Both the position numbers and the translations under genes were made by a program. This document shows, one piece after another, positions 15,913-25,111 of a stretch of DNA of 64,000 bases. Within the stretch, counting starts at the first letter, position 1, and the number at the start of each line of letters is the position of its first letter. The stretch covers positions 1 to 64,000 of the forward strand of contig NZ_JACIBV010000001.1 in the NCBI RefSeq assembly GCF_014195505.1, in the 5' to 3' direction. The notes under the pieces were generated by a model. It was given only the letters and a program-made list of their open reading frames with translations, made no database searches and had not been told where the DNA came from. This DNA is from Nonomuraea dietziae. GTDB lineage: Bacteria; Actinomycetota; Actinomycetes; Streptosporangiales; Streptosporangiaceae.

Positions 15913-17430
15913 CTATGCCTTCCTGCACGCGATCCCCTTGCAGCCGCTCAGTTCGTTCAGCCGCCTGTCCAGCCGGGCGACCACCTCGGCGTACTTCTGG
16001 CGACCGCTCTCCGTGGCCAGCAGGTTGTCGAGCTGGTACGGGTCGGTTGTCAGGTCGTAGAGCTCGTACTCCCGCTCGCCCGCCGCGCGCTCCAGGTCGT
16101 ACCAGCGCGTATACGTGTAGCGCTCGGTGCGCAGCGAACTCCACGAAGGCAGGTCGATGACGTAGAGCTCTTTCCTGTCGCCCGTGGTGTACTCCTGAAA
16201 GATCCCGTCGCGTCCGTCGAGGCCGGAGCCTCCGTACTGGCCGAAGAAGTCGGTCCGCCAGCCCTGGGGAATGCCGCCGCCGAACAGTGGGGTCATCGAG
16301 GCGCCGTCCATGTCGGCGGGGACGGGCAGGCCGGCCAGTTCCAGGAAGGTCGGCGCGTAGTCGATGGACGTGACCATCGCCCTGGAGGTGCCGTGCCTGA
16401 CGCCGGGGCCCGCGATGACCAGGGGCACTCGGATCGACTCCTCGTACGGGGCCATCTTCTGGAACAGGCGATGCGCGCCCATGTTGTAGCCGTTGTCGCT
16501 GGCGAAGACCAGATAGGTGTTGTCGTACTCGCCGGTCTCCTTCAGGGTCCGCACGATGTCGGCCACCATGTCGTCGAGGGCGAGCAGGCTGCCCATGCGG
16601 TTGTGGTGGTCCCAGTCGTTCGTGAGCGCGACGGTCGCCGAGCGCGCCTTGGCGCTCTGCCGTAGCCACGTCGGCTTGTCGCTGACGTCCTGCTCCTGGA
16701 AGTTCTTCGGATGGGGCGCGGCGCCGAAGCGGGTGCCCGCATAGCGGGGCGGAGCGGACATGGGGGAGTGCGGCGCGGTCGAGGCCGCGTACCAGAAGAA
16801 GGGCCTGTCGGTGGCGGCGGACTCTTCGATGAACTTCACCGACTTGTCGGCGATGACGTCGACCTGGTAATCGCCTGGCCCGCTGCCGTATTCGACCAGG
16901 GTGCCGTTCTCGTTGAGCGTGTAGTTGTAGCCGGTGTAGAGGGATTTGGTGACACCGGCGTTCCAGTCGTCCCAGCCTGGCGGAATGTGGTGGGGGTGGT
17001 CCTCCAGCCCGTTGAGGTACTTGCCCGCCATGCCCGTGCGATAGCCGGAGTCGTGCAGGTGCTTCACGAACGTTCTGCTCTCGTTGTCCCCGTTGTTCGC
17101 GACGAAGGCCGCGAAGCCTCCCTGGTCCCCCTCGTTGGTGAGCACCTGGGTGTTGTGGCCGTACTGGCCGGTCAGGATCGAGGCGCGCGCGGCGCAGCAG
17201 ATGGGTGTCGTGGCGAAGGAGTCGGTGAAGGTCAGTCCGCTGTCCTGCAGCAAAGCCTTCGTCTTGGGCATCGACTCCCAGTACGGCGTGGCTCGCTCGT
17301 CGAGGTCGTCGGCAAGGATCATCACGATGTTCGGCCGGGGGTCGGCCTCCGCGGTCGAACCGCTCACAGCCAGCGGCACGGCCAGCACGGTCGTCACGAG
17401 AAGGCGGGCTGTCCCGCGAAAAAGTGTCAT
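15913..17430 (-). CDS. secreted sulfatase (arylsulfatase family)
   Basis: A type I sulfatase of 505 residues with an N-terminal signal peptide (FRGTARLLVTTVLAVPLAVS, then AEADPRPN). The metal-binding NIVMILADDLDE follows at once, and the formylglycine signature is C78-C-A-A-R82, a C-x-A-x-R version of the usual C-x-P-x-R, so it needs a formylglycine-generating enzyme. FASDNGYNMGAHRLFQK supplies the second metal/active-site segment. The start is ATG 17430; a GTG at 17439 is possible. It is divergent from a TetR gene and flanked by twin TGTCA palindromes, one of them over its start codon. Confidence 0.9.
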   Translation of the reverse strand: MTLFRGTARLLVTTVLAVPLAVSGSTAEADPRPNIVMILADDLDERATPYWESMPKTKALLQDSGLTFTDSFATTPICCAARASILTGQYGHNTQVLTNEGDQGGFAAFVANNGDNESRTFVKHLHDSGYRTGMAGKYLNGLEDHPHHIPPGWDDWNAGVTKSLYTGYNYTLNENGTLVEYGSGPGDYQVDVIADKSVKFIEESAATDRPFFWYAASTAPHSPMSAPPRYAGTRFGAAPHPKNFQEQDVSDKPTWLRQSAKARSATVALTNDWDHHNRMGSLLALDDMVADIVRTLKETGEYDNTYLVFASDNGYNMGAHRLFQKMAPYEESIRVPLVIAGPGVRHGTSRAMVTSIDYAPTFLELAGLPVPADMDGASMTPLFGGGIPQGWRTDFFGQYGGSGLDGRDGIFQEYTTGDRKELYVIDLPSWSSLRTERYTYTRWYDLERAAGEREYELYDLTTDPYQLDNLLATESGRQKYAEVVARLDRRLNELSGCKGIACRKA

Positions 17431-17468
17431 GGCTGACACATTAGTGGGAGAAAGTGTCAGTCATGACA
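17425..17468. promoter_or_regulatory. twin TGTCA-N4-TGACA operators
   Basis: Two palindromes with the same design, TGTCA-tggc-TGACA at 17425-17438 and TGTCA-gtca-TGACA at 17455-17468, start exactly 30 bp apart, about three helical turns. The first covers the sulfatase start codon. They probably bind the divergent TetR regulator on one face of the DNA. Confidence 0.7.
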
Positions 17469-17496
17469 GATTTTTGTCCCGTGGAAGAATGTGGCC

Positions 17497-18090
17497 ATGG
17501 TCACCCCGGGGCGGCGCGAACTTCACAAGCGGGCGACGCGGCAAGCCCTGCAGGAGGCGGCCACGCGCATGTTCGAGGAGCGCGGCTACGCCGACACCAC
17601 CGTGCGCGACATCGCCGAGGCCGTCGGGGTGACCGAACGGACCTTCTTCCGCTACTTCCCCTCCAAGGAGGATCTGCTGCTCGGGGAGGTCCTGGACCTG
17701 ATCCCTGAGCTGGGCAGGCTGGTGCGGGCCAGACCCGGCGGCGAGGAGCCCTACGCGGCTGTGTGCAACGCGCTGCTCGACCTCGCCGAGCAGCGCGGCA
17801 TGGGGGTCGGCATCCTTTTCAGCGGCCTTCCCGGACGGGCGTTCTCGCGGTCCGGCAACGGTTCCGTGCTGCTGGACTTCGAGGACGCGCTGATGGAGGC
17901 GTTGCGCGACCGGCTGACCACGGCAGGCGTGGAGGCGAAGGGCCTGCGGCTGCGGGCCTCCGTGCTCGCCCGCGCGAGCGTGGCGGCGATGCGCGCCACC
18001 GTGGCGGAGTATCACGAGCTGCCGGCGGCCGAGCAGACTCTGCAAGCCGCACGCGGCCTGTTGCGACGCGCGTTCGACATGTTGCGGTAA
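17497..18090 (+). CDS. TetR family transcriptional regulator
   Basis: A 197-residue TetR-type regulator. The N-terminal HTH is intact: RATRQALQEAATRMFEERGY, TTVRDIAEAVGVTERTFFRY, FPSKEDLLLGE; the rest is a helical ligand/dimer domain. ATG 17497 is preceded by GGAAGA; an in-frame GTG at 17491 is an alternative. It is divergent from the sulfatase gene with twin palindromes between them, so it likely represses the sulfatase-oxidoreductase unit and itself. The ligand is unknown. Confidence 0.9.
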   Translation: MVTPGRRELHKRATRQALQEAATRMFEERGYADTTVRDIAEAVGVTERTFFRYFPSKEDLLLGEVLDLIPELGRLVRARPGGEEPYAAVCNALLDLAEQRGMGVGILFSGLPGRAFSRSGNGSVLLDFEDALMEALRDRLTTAGVEAKGLRLRASVLARASVAAMRATVAEYHELPAAEQTLQAARGLLRRAFDMLR

Positions 18091-18254
18091 CTGGGCGGCC
18101 TGGGCGTAAGCATGGATGCGAGCGGTCGGGCTGGTGGAACGCCAGACGGGCCGCACTCGAATGCCTGCGCGTCGGCGATCGGCGATGTGCCCTCGTGCGA
18201 GGGCGGGCGGTCCCGGCGGCGGGATCGCCCGCACCGCCTCACCCCGTCCGCGGG

Positions 18255-18470
18255 TCAGCCCGCTGCCAGAGCCTTCACGTCCGCGGTGGTCAGGGGCTTC
18301 CCCCCGATACCCCAGTCACCGCTCTTGACCTCCTCGACGACGACCCAGGTCACCGGACGCATGTTCTCGCCCTCGATGCTGACCATGGCGTCGGTCAGTT
18401 TCGTGACCATCTCGGCCTTCTGGGCCTCGGTGAAGACGTCCTCGATGATCTTGACGTTGATGAGTGGCAT
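18255..18470 (-). CDS. 4-oxalocrotonate tautomerase family protein
   Basis: A 71-residue protein of the 4-oxalocrotonate tautomerase fold. The catalytic Pro is residue 2 (exposed as Pro1 after Met removal) in MPLINVKIIEDVFTEAQKAE, and an Arg that can act in catalysis follows in ENMRPVTWVVVEEV. A strong GGGGAGGAA ribosome site precedes the ATG. Members interconvert keto and enol forms of small acids in aromatic or other ring catabolism. It stands alone on the minus strand between the TetR gene and a divergent deaminase gene. Confidence 0.9.
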   Translation of the reverse strand: MPLINVKIIEDVFTEAQKAEMVTKLTDAMVSIEGENMRPVTWVVVEEVKSGDWGIGGKPLTTADVKALAAG

Positions 18471-18733
18471 GATTCCTCCCCGTTGTTCTGTACGACATGG
18501 TGAGGGGGGCGTGTGACCCGTCAGCCGAACTTCATGGTGGCGCTGTGCTCCACGTCGACCAGGAACATCACGCGCTCCTCATCCCGCGGATACGGCCGGC
18601 CTGTGTACTTCGCCGACATCCTGCGTATATGGCCAGTCTCACATGAGAATGACCGGATGCCACGTTCGGCGACACCATGGGGCATATCGGACCGCGCACG
18701 ACTCCGGGCGCCGCACGCCGTAGGGTCGGCAGC

Positions 18734-19966
18734 GTGGACCTGCTCATCCGCGACGCGACCCTGCGAGCCCGTCCTGGCCGCTGGATGCTCACCGCCGACG
18801 CCGGCGTCCTGACCGCGGTGACCCCTGAGGGCCGTGACGCGCCTGGCGATGCCGTCCAGGTGATCGACGCCGAAGGGCGCCTGGTCACCGAGCCGTTCGT
18901 CGACGCCCACCTGCACCTGTGCAAGGTCCACACGCTCGACCTGGCGGGCTCGCACGCGCTCGAGGCCTACACCGAGGGCACGATGGGCGCGGCGATGGAC
19001 GCGATCGAGACCGCCGCCGCCGTCAAGCGCGAGCAGACCACCGCCGCCGTCCTCGAGCGCGCCAGGCGGGCGCTGACCGAGTCGGTACGGCATGGCGTCC
19101 GCGTCGTCCAGGCGTTCGCCGACGTGGACCCCGACGCGGGGCTCACCGGGGTGGAGGCGCTGCTGGAGCTGCGCGAGGAGTTCCGTGACCTGGTCGAGGT
19201 GCGCGTCGTCGCCTTTCCCCAGGACGGCCTGCTGCGCCGTCCTGGCACCGAGGAACTGATAGCCGAGGCGGTACGGCTGGGCGCCGACGTCGTGGGCGGC
19301 ATCCCGTGGATCGAGTACACCGACGCCGACGCGGCCGAGCACGTGCGCCGTATGGTCGAACTCGCCCGCCGTACGGGAAGGCGGGTGGCGATGCTGGTCG
19401 ACGACGCGGGCGATCCCGGGCTGCGCACCACCGAGATGCTCGCCTGCGCGCTGCTGGCCAGCGGTGTGCGCGGCAGCGCCCAGCATGCCCGCGCGATGGC
19501 GCTCTACCCCGAGCCCTACCTTCGCAGGCTGATCGGGCTCTGCCGCAGGGCGGGCCTGGGGTTCGTCAGCGACCCGCACACGGGCCCGCTGCACCTGCCG
19601 GTCTTCGCCCTCGCCGACGCCGGGCTGCCTGTGGCACTCGGACAGGACGACATCGAGGACGCCTACTACCCTTTCGGCCGCCACAACCTGCTGGAGGTGG
19701 CGTTCCTGGCGGCGCACCTGCTGGAGGCGCGCGCCGACGCCCACCTCGACCGGCTGTTCGACATGGTCACGGTAGACGCGGCCCGCGTCCTCGGCCGCCC
19801 GGTGCGCCGCCTCGTCCCCGGCGCGCCCGCCGATCTGGTGGTCCTGGAGGGGCGGACGGTCAGGGAGGCCCTCACCCTGCACGCCGCGCCGCGCCACGTC
19901 GTCGTCGGCGGGCGGGTGGTCGCGAGCACGAGCACGAGGACGGTGTTCCAGCCGCCGAGCCGTTGA
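18734..19966 (+). CDS. CodA-like amidohydrolase (nucleobase deaminase)
   Basis: A 410-residue amidohydrolase-superfamily deaminase close to cytosine deaminase CodA. The metal motif HLHL lies in FVDAHLHLCKVHTLDLAGSH, a later His in GSAQHARAMALYPEPYLRRL, and the catalytic-site Asp in LPVALGQDDIEDAYYPFG. In CodA the segment after the barrel's fifth strand reads H-C-D-E; here it is M-L-V-D-D, so one metal-ligand His and the proton-shuttling Glu appear replaced. I recall a CodA subgroup with the same LVDDA signature, so this may be a lineage trait with altered substrate. The start is GTG 18734. The substrate is probably a pyrimidine or triazine base. Confidence 0.85.
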   Translation: MDLLIRDATLRARPGRWMLTADAGVLTAVTPEGRDAPGDAVQVIDAEGRLVTEPFVDAHLHLCKVHTLDLAGSHALEAYTEGTMGAAMDAIETAAAVKREQTTAAVLERARRALTESVRHGVRVVQAFADVDPDAGLTGVEALLELREEFRDLVEVRVVAFPQDGLLRRPGTEELIAEAVRLGADVVGGIPWIEYTDADAAEHVRRMVELARRTGRRVAMLVDDAGDPGLRTTEMLACALLASGVRGSAQHARAMALYPEPYLRRLIGLCRRAGLGFVSDPHTGPLHLPVFALADAGLPVALGQDDIEDAYYPFGRHNLLEVAFLAAHLLEARADAHLDRLFDMVTVDAARVLGRPVRRLVPGAPADLVVLEGRTVREALTLHAAPRHVVVGGRVVASTSTRTVFQPPSR

Positions 19967-20183
19967 CCGGTCTACCACCAGGCGCATGCTTCGTTCAGTG
20001 CCGGGCGGCCGGACGGCGGATCCAACGTCAGTCCGGCCGGCAGCCATCGCCCGCTGCGACACCCCGCCTTGAGGCGCTCGTGCCGCCTGGTTCCCGACCA
20101 GCACGGTGTGTCCTCACCGACACGACCGCGTTCCAGGCGCGAGCCGGGTCGTTCATGGCGTCGCACCTCCTCGTGAACCGCGG

Positions 20184-21140
20184 TCAGAAGGTGGCGATCG
20201 GGTTGACCGGGCTGCCGGACGTACCGGCGAAGCGGACCGGCGCGACCGCGAGGTGGAAGTCCCACTGGCCGAGTTCGGCGGCCGTCGTCGCGCACGCCTC
20301 CAGGTCGCAGTTGTCGAGCATCCACAGACCCATCGCGACGAGGCTCACGGCGTGAACCGGCATCAACACGTCTTCGTACCCCGACGGCTGAACGTCCTGG
20401 GGGGTGTCAGCGCCGATCAGCGCGACCTCCCGTTCATGCAGCCACGGCAGGCAGGACGCGTGCCACCCGGCCTGCGTGAAACCGCCAGCGTCACCGGCCT
20501 CGTGCCGGACGCGGCCATAGCCGGTCCGCAGGAGTACCGCATCGCCGGATCGCACCCGCACACCCTGGCGACGCTCGGCCTCCTCGAGATCGTCGGGAAA
20601 CACACCCTGCCCCGGTTCCAACCACGGCACATCGCGGACCCTCGCGATGTCCAGCAGGACACCACGCGTGATGATCCCGTTCGCCGCCGCCGTGACGGCC
20701 GCCCACGCCGATCCCGTTGCGGCGTCGACCAGCGAGTGCGACCGCCCGTTGTACATCGTGCCGTCCCAGAAGATGTGGCACGGCGAGTCGACGTGGGTGA
20801 GGGTGTTGCCATGGAACGTGACGCCGAGCCGCTCGGAGGAGAAGCCCCAGCGCCGGTCGTTGCGGAATCCGGGCACGGGCATGTCCTCGGCGCCCGGCAT
20901 GTCGGCGGCGCACGGGCACGTCGTCGTCGACCGCTCCATCTCCTCCGGTACGGCTACCTCCCATGCGCACGACACGCTCCTGCCGTGGCGCACGGCCCGC
21001 GCCGCCGCCAGCCTGACGTCGTCGGTGATGTGGTTCAGAGTGCCCAGCTCGTCGTCGTCGCCCCATCGTCCCCAGTTCGACAACGTGTTGAAGTACCCGA
21101 GCACGTCGTCCTGTGTGGGCATCGGTCGCCCTGCCGTCAT
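20184..21140 (-). CDS. cyclase family protein (kynurenine-formamidase-like)
   Basis: A 318-residue metal-dependent hydrolase of the cyclase/KynB superfamily. The family motif H-x-G-T-H-x-D-x-P-x-H appears here as FHGNTLTHVDSPCHIFWDGT, with D, H and the second-shell residues in place and Asn for Gly/Thr. The long form of the domain is typical of actinobacterial members that open small rings or amides. ATG 21140 is preferred because GGAGGA lies 12 bases upstream; an in-frame GTG at 21164 is possible. Its neighbours, the CodA-like deaminase and the hydantoin operon, suggest a ring-degradation setting, though no operon link exists. Confidence 0.85.
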   Translation of the reverse strand: MTAGRPMPTQDDVLGYFNTLSNWGRWGDDDELGTLNHITDDVRLAAARAVRHGRSVSCAWEVAVPEEMERSTTTCPCAADMPGAEDMPVPGFRNDRRWGFSSERLGVTFHGNTLTHVDSPCHIFWDGTMYNGRSHSLVDAATGSAWAAVTAAANGIITRGVLLDIARVRDVPWLEPGQGVFPDDLEEAERRQGVRVRSGDAVLLRTGYGRVRHEAGDAGGFTQAGWHASCLPWLHEREVALIGADTPQDVQPSGYEDVLMPVHAVSLVAMGLWMLDNCDLEACATTAAELGQWDFHLAVAPVRFAGTSGSPVNPIATF

Positions 21141-21398
21141 CCCAGCATCGACTCCTCCGGTCACGTGGTTCGAGGCACCGCAGGCAGGCTATCCCGCCCT
21201 CTCCTTCGATATGACCTCGCCGGGGCCGGAGAGACGGTGTGAGCGACCTCGATCCAACCCCCGGCGGGGCCCATGTCGATCCCCATCCTGCCTCGGGGAT
21301 CTCACCACCCGTTACGCGCGGAAAGAGCGTTCGATGGTGCCACCGCCGATGCTGCGGCGAATCGCAACTTTTCGGGAAGATCGACACTCTAATCACGC

Positions 21399-21959
21399 AT
21401 GATCAAGACGATGACGGTTGCCGCGGCCCTGGCGACACTCCTTGCCTCGGCCTCCGCCGCTCCGGCTGCGGCGCAGACCAGGACGATCACCTTCGACGGC
21501 ATGACCTTGACCGTGCCCGACGGATGGATCGTGCGTCGCCTCACCGTCAGCCAGGACTGGCTGACGGTCACGACCGAGAAGTGTGGCAAGAACAAGGTCA
21601 ACTGTGCGGGATTCGAGCTGGTGGGCGCCAAGATGATCAAGCCCTCGGGTGACATGAAGGAGTACCGCACCGACCGGCCCTTCGCGCCCGGGACCGGCGT
21701 GAGCGCCTGCCGGTTCAGGTCGGACACCGACCACGGTGAGCGATTCTCGGACAAGCCCCTGGTGAACGCGTTCCGGCCGCTGGGTGCGCGCAAGGCCCAG
21801 TACAGGGAGTGGGCGGGGGAGTGCTACTCCTTCAAGACCGGCAAGACGGTCAAGCGCTTCACCCAGCGCGAGTGGTACCTCCCCAAGTCGAAGGTCCTTG
21901 TCGTGGACGGCTGGAACAATCCGGAACTGGCCGGCGTGCTGGCTCGCGCTCGTTGGTGA
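21399..21959 (+). CDS. secreted protein of unknown function
   Basis: A 186-residue exported protein. Residues 1-25 form a signal peptide (TVAAALATLLASASAAPAAA, cut near AQT). The mature part starts TRTITFDGMTLTVPDGW and has four Cys that could form disulfides (EKCGKNKVNCAGF, SACRF, GECYS). I do not recognise a family; similar small exported proteins with an early 'GMTLTVPDGW' strand occur in actinomycetes. No strong ribosome site precedes ATG 21399, so the transcript may be leaderless. Confidence 0.75.
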   Translation: MIKTMTVAAALATLLASASAAPAAAQTRTITFDGMTLTVPDGWIVRRLTVSQDWLTVTTEKCGKNKVNCAGFELVGAKMIKPSGDMKEYRTDRPFAPGTGVSACRFRSDTDHGERFSDKPLVNAFRPLGARKAQYREWAGECYSFKTGKTVKRFTQREWYLPKSKVLVVDGWNNPELAGVLARARW

Positions 21960-22107
21960 CCACGCGGCAGCTGGTGAAAGGTCTCGTGCGCCGCGGCCTG
22001 GACCTGTCGCAGCAAACGCTGCAGGTGCCGTCAGCCGACCACAGCCGGTGCGCGGGAGCAATGGGCGCAGCCACTTCCGGACCCACACCAGGACAACGAT
22101 CCGGCTG

Positions 22108-22828
22108 TCAGACAGTCAGGCCCAGCGACCTGACCAGGTCGAGCATGTCGGCGCGGTGCAGGGCGGCCGGGTTGCCCGCGACGGGATGGATGTGGCCGTC
22201 GATCTCCAGGGCCACCAGGCCGTGCATCCGTCCCCAGACGCGCAGCGCGAGCGCCGCTGCGGCAGGTGGCACGTTCGGGAGGTCTGCCTGGATCTTCGCG
22301 ACGTAGTCCGGGTGAAGGTCGGACTAGGAGGCGTCCTCGGGCTGGTGGTGCCGGGCGTGGGGCCACGCGGCGGCCACCAGGCGGGTGAGCTCACGGCACA
22401 CCCGGCGTGCCGTCTGCTCCACCGGCCCGTCCTCGAGGGGCTGGAGCCGGGGATGGGGTGGCAGTAGAAGAGCCGGAAGCTCTCCGGGTGAGCCAGCGTC
22501 CATTCCCTCAGGGCTTGGCCCCACGCCAGCAGCCTGCCGCCGGGGTCGGTGTCGGGCACGGCGTTGCTGGCGGTCTCCACCGCCTCTGCGAGCGAGGCGG
22601 CGATTCCGCTGATCAGTGCCGTGATCAGGTCGTCCCGAGTGGGGAAGTAGCTGTAGATCGCGCGAGCGGTCATCCCCATCTCTTGGGCGACGCCGCGCAG
22701 TGAGATCGCTCCGGCCCCCCTTCTGCCATCTGCCGCAGCGCGATGGCCTTGATCTCCCGGCTCGTCTGCACCCGCAGCCGCTCCCGGCGGCTCATCACAC
22801 CCGCGCGTTCGCCCTCGTCGATGCTCAC
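22108..22828 (-). pseudogene. decayed TetR regulator (WHG-type)
   Basis: A TetR gene with three lesions. It begins near GTG 22828 or ATG 22795 (SRRERLRVQTSREIKAIALR). A run of six G near 22716-22721 shifts the frame before ISLRGVAQEMGMTARAIYSY. A missing C near 22453 shifts it again, after RLFYCHPIP, into RLQPLEDGPVEQTARRVCRE. A TAG near 22325-22327 then interrupts the C-terminal domain, which continues readably as VPPAAAALALRVWGRMHGLV to a TGA at 22108. It sits next to the IS pair, but the lesions lie inside the gene and are not caused by the insertions. Confidence 0.85.
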
Positions 22829-22964
22829 CTTGAACACGCCGCCCGAAGGCTTCTCCCTCGTGGCCTAGCTGGTGCGGTGGCCGGCGAGGGTGGACAGGAA
22901 GGCTCGTGGCGGCCGAACGCCTGCACACGGAACTCCCGGCTTCGTCCCGAACGAAACGGTCTAG

Positions 22965-23987
22965 GCCGTGTTTCCAAAAGGGTCTTTGAGGGCTTGCGGC
23001 GTGGCGGTCATCGATAAACGACGAGGCCTCCGGTAGTTGGTTCAACGACCAAGAAGAGCCAAGTACCGGAGACCTCGTGGCCAGCGTAGCGGTGACGAGG
23101 CGGCACGACCTGACCGACGGGCAATGGGCAGCGCTGGAACCGCTGTTACCCGCCCCTTCGGGCCGCGGTCGTCCGCCGAAATGGAGCAGGCGGCAGTTGA
23201 TCGACGGGATCCGCTGGCGGATTCGGACCGGCGCGCCGTGGCGGGACGTCCCTGAGCTTTATGCGCCCTGGTCAACGGTGTATGGCCGGTTCCGCCGCTG
23301 GCAGCGTGATGGCACCTGGGCGAAGATCCTGGCAGCGTTGCAGGCGCACGCGGACGCCGCCGGGAAGATCGGCTGGACGGCGAGTGTGGACTCCACGATC
23401 AGCCGGGCCCACCAGCATGCCGCTGGGGCACGCCGGGACGGTCACCTGCAGAAGGAACCGCCTGGTGGGGTGCACAGCGAACCGGACGGTCATGCGTTGG
23501 GCCGTTCACGCGGTGGGCTGACCACCAAGACACACCTGGTCTGCGAGCAGGGCCGCAAACCCCTGGCCCTGCTGGTGACGGCCGGTCAGCGGGGTGACAG
23601 CCCGCAGTTCATCCCAGTGCTGAACAAGATCCGCATCAGCCGTCTTGGTGGTGGCCGGCCCCGGACTCGTCCCGATCGGGTCCTGGCCGACAAGGCCTAC
23701 ACCAGCAAGGCCAACCGCGACCATTTGCGCCGGCGTGGGATCAAGGCATGCATCCCGAGTAAGGCCGACCAGGACGCTCACCGGCGCGCGAAGGGTTCCA
23801 AGGGCGGGCGGCCTCCAGCCTTCGACGCCGCCCTCTACCGTCGGCGTCATGCCGTGGAATGTGGCATCAACCAGCTTAAACAGAACCGTGCCATGGCTAC
23901 GCGGTACGACAAGCTCGCTGTCCGCTTCGAGGCCACACTCACCATCGCTGCGATCAACGAGTGGCTCCGCGGTTTATGAAACACGCC
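22965..23987 (+). mobile_element. complete IS5-family insertion sequence
   Basis: A 1023-bp element. The left end GCCGTGTTTCCAAAAGG and the complement of the right end GGCGTGTTTCATAAACC match at most positions. It is flanked by CTAG at 22961-22964 and 23988-23991, fitting the YTAR target duplication of the IS5 group. It contains one intact transposase gene and looks recently inserted. Confidence 0.9.
23077..23979 (+). CDS. IS5-family transposase
   Basis: An intact 300-residue DDE transposase in one frame. The N-terminal region reads [20 protein letters not shown] and [20 protein letters not shown]. The catalytic triad is visible: D105 in [17 protein letters not shown]205 in [20 protein letters not shown] and E261 in [20 protein letters not shown]. 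It fills most of the element and ends eight bases before the right terminus. No frameshift or early stop is present, so the enzyme could be active. It is not the same type as the broken IS copies elsewhere in the window. Confidence 0.95.
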   Translation: MASVAVTRRHDLTDGQWAALEPLLPAPSGRGRPPKWSRRQLIDGIRWRIRTGAPWRDVPELYAPWSTVYGRFRRWQRDGTWAKILAALQAHADAAGKIGWTASVDSTISRAHQHAAGARRDGHLQKEPPGGVHSEPDGHALGRSRGGLTTKTHLVCEQGRKPLALLVTAGQRGDSPQFIPVLNKIRISRLGGGRPRTRPDRVLADKAYTSKANRDHLRRRGIKACIPSKADQDAHRRAKGSKGGRPPAFDAALYRRRHAVECGINQLKQNRAMATRYDKLAVRFEATLTIAAINEWLRGL

Positions 23988-23992
23988 CTAGC

Positions 23993-25106
23993 TGTACTGC
24001 CCAGGCAGGTTGGTTGAGATTGTGTGACGACATGGTCTGAATCTGCGATGACGAAGGCCTCCGGTTGTGGAGTGGAGCTGTCTAGGAACCGCTCCGCCAA
24101 CAGGAGGCCTTCGTGTCCCACGCTAATGCCGCTTTGACTCCTCGCGCACGTCTTCGGCTGGCGCGCTTGATCGTCGATGACGGCTGGCCGATCGCCAGAG
24201 CCGCGGAGCGTTATGACGTGTCCTGGCCGACCGCCAAGCGGTGGGCCGGTCGTTACGCCCAGCACGGTGCGGCCGCGATGGCCGATCGGTCCTCCAGGCC
24301 ACACCGCAGCCCGTCCAGGACGCCGCAGCCGGTAGTACGCAAGATCGTGCACCTGCGATGGAAGCAGCGTCTGGGCCCGGTCCAGATCGCCGGGCGGCTC
24401 GGCATGCCGGCCTCGACCGTGCACGCCGTCCTGAGCAGGTGCCGGATCAACCGGCTCTCACACATCGACCGCGCCACCGGCGAGGCGATCAGACGCTACG
24501 AGCACGACCGGCCCGGCGCGATGCTGCACGTCGACGTCAAGAAACTCGGCAACATCCCCGATGGCGGCGGCTGGCGCTACCTCGGCAGAGTCCAAGGCGA
24601 GCGCAACCGAGAGGCCACCGCTCGCCGCACCGGCGCCCGCAACACCCGCTATGAGCCCCGCATCGGCACCGCCTTCGTGCACACCGTCGTCGATGACCAC
24701 TCACGCGTTGCCTACGCCGAAATCCGTGACGATGAGAGAGCCGCCACCGCGATCGACGTCCTGCGCAACGCCGTTGCCTGGTTCGCCGAACGCGGTGTCA
24801 CCATCCAGCGGGTGCTCAGCGACAACGGATCGGCCTACAAATCCCACGCCTGGCGTGATGCGTGCGCCGAACTCGGCATCCGGCCCAAGAAGACCCGCCC
24901 CTACCGCCCTCAGACCAACGGCAAAGTCGAACGCTTCCACCGCACCCTGGCAGACGGCTGGGCCCTGGGGCGCTTCTACACCTCAGAACGAGCACGCCGC
25001 AAAGCCCTACCGGCTTGGCTCCATCACTACAATCACCACCGGCCCCACACCGCTACCGGCGGCAAACCACCCATCACCAGGTTGACCAACGTCCCTGGGC
25101 AGTACA
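23993..25106 (+). mobile_element. complete IS481-family insertion sequence
   Basis: A 1114-bp element with matching ends TGTACTGCCCAGG. Both sides carry the six-base duplication CCTAGC (23987-23992 and 25107-25112), which fits the NCTAGN target preference of this family. The left copy includes the last base of the adjacent IS5 element, so the IS481-type element came second. Confidence 0.92.
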
Positions 25107-25111
25107 CCTAG
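24113..25111 (+). CDS. IS481-family transposase
   Basis: An intact 332-residue integrase-fold transposase. HTH regions (ARLIVDDGWPIARAAERYDV; LGPVQIAGRLGMPASTVHAV) precede the DDE core, with D194 in TVVDDHSRVAYAEIRDDERA, D237 in RVLSDNGSAYKSHAW and E273 in QTNGKVERFHRTLADGWALG. The start is GTG 24113, after AGGAGG. The TAG stop at 25109-25111 is not inside the element; it is supplied by the target duplication CCTAGC. The convergent GH15 gene uses the complementary TAG of the same palindrome. Confidence 0.95.
   Translation: MSHANAALTPRARLRLARLIVDDGWPIARAAERYDVSWPTAKRWAGRYAQHGAAAMADRSSRPHRSPSRTPQPVVRKIVHLRWKQRLGPVQIAGRLGMPASTVHAVLSRCRINRLSHIDRATGEAIRRYEHDRPGAMLHVDVKKLGNIPDGGGWRYLGRVQGERNREATARRTGARNTRYEPRIGTAFVHTVVDDHSRVAYAEIRDDERAATAIDVLRNAVAWFAERGVTIQRVLSDNGSAYKSHAWRDACAELGIRPKKTRPYRPQTNGKVERFHRTLADGWALGRFYTSERARRKALPAWLHHYNHHRPHTATGGKPPITRLTNVPGQYT

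Noticed and set aside
15850..16669. Long open frame continuing upstream of the oxidoreductase through the sulfatase
   Set aside because: It is an out-of-frame shadow of the sulfatase coding sequence; the sulfatase motifs are in the other frame.
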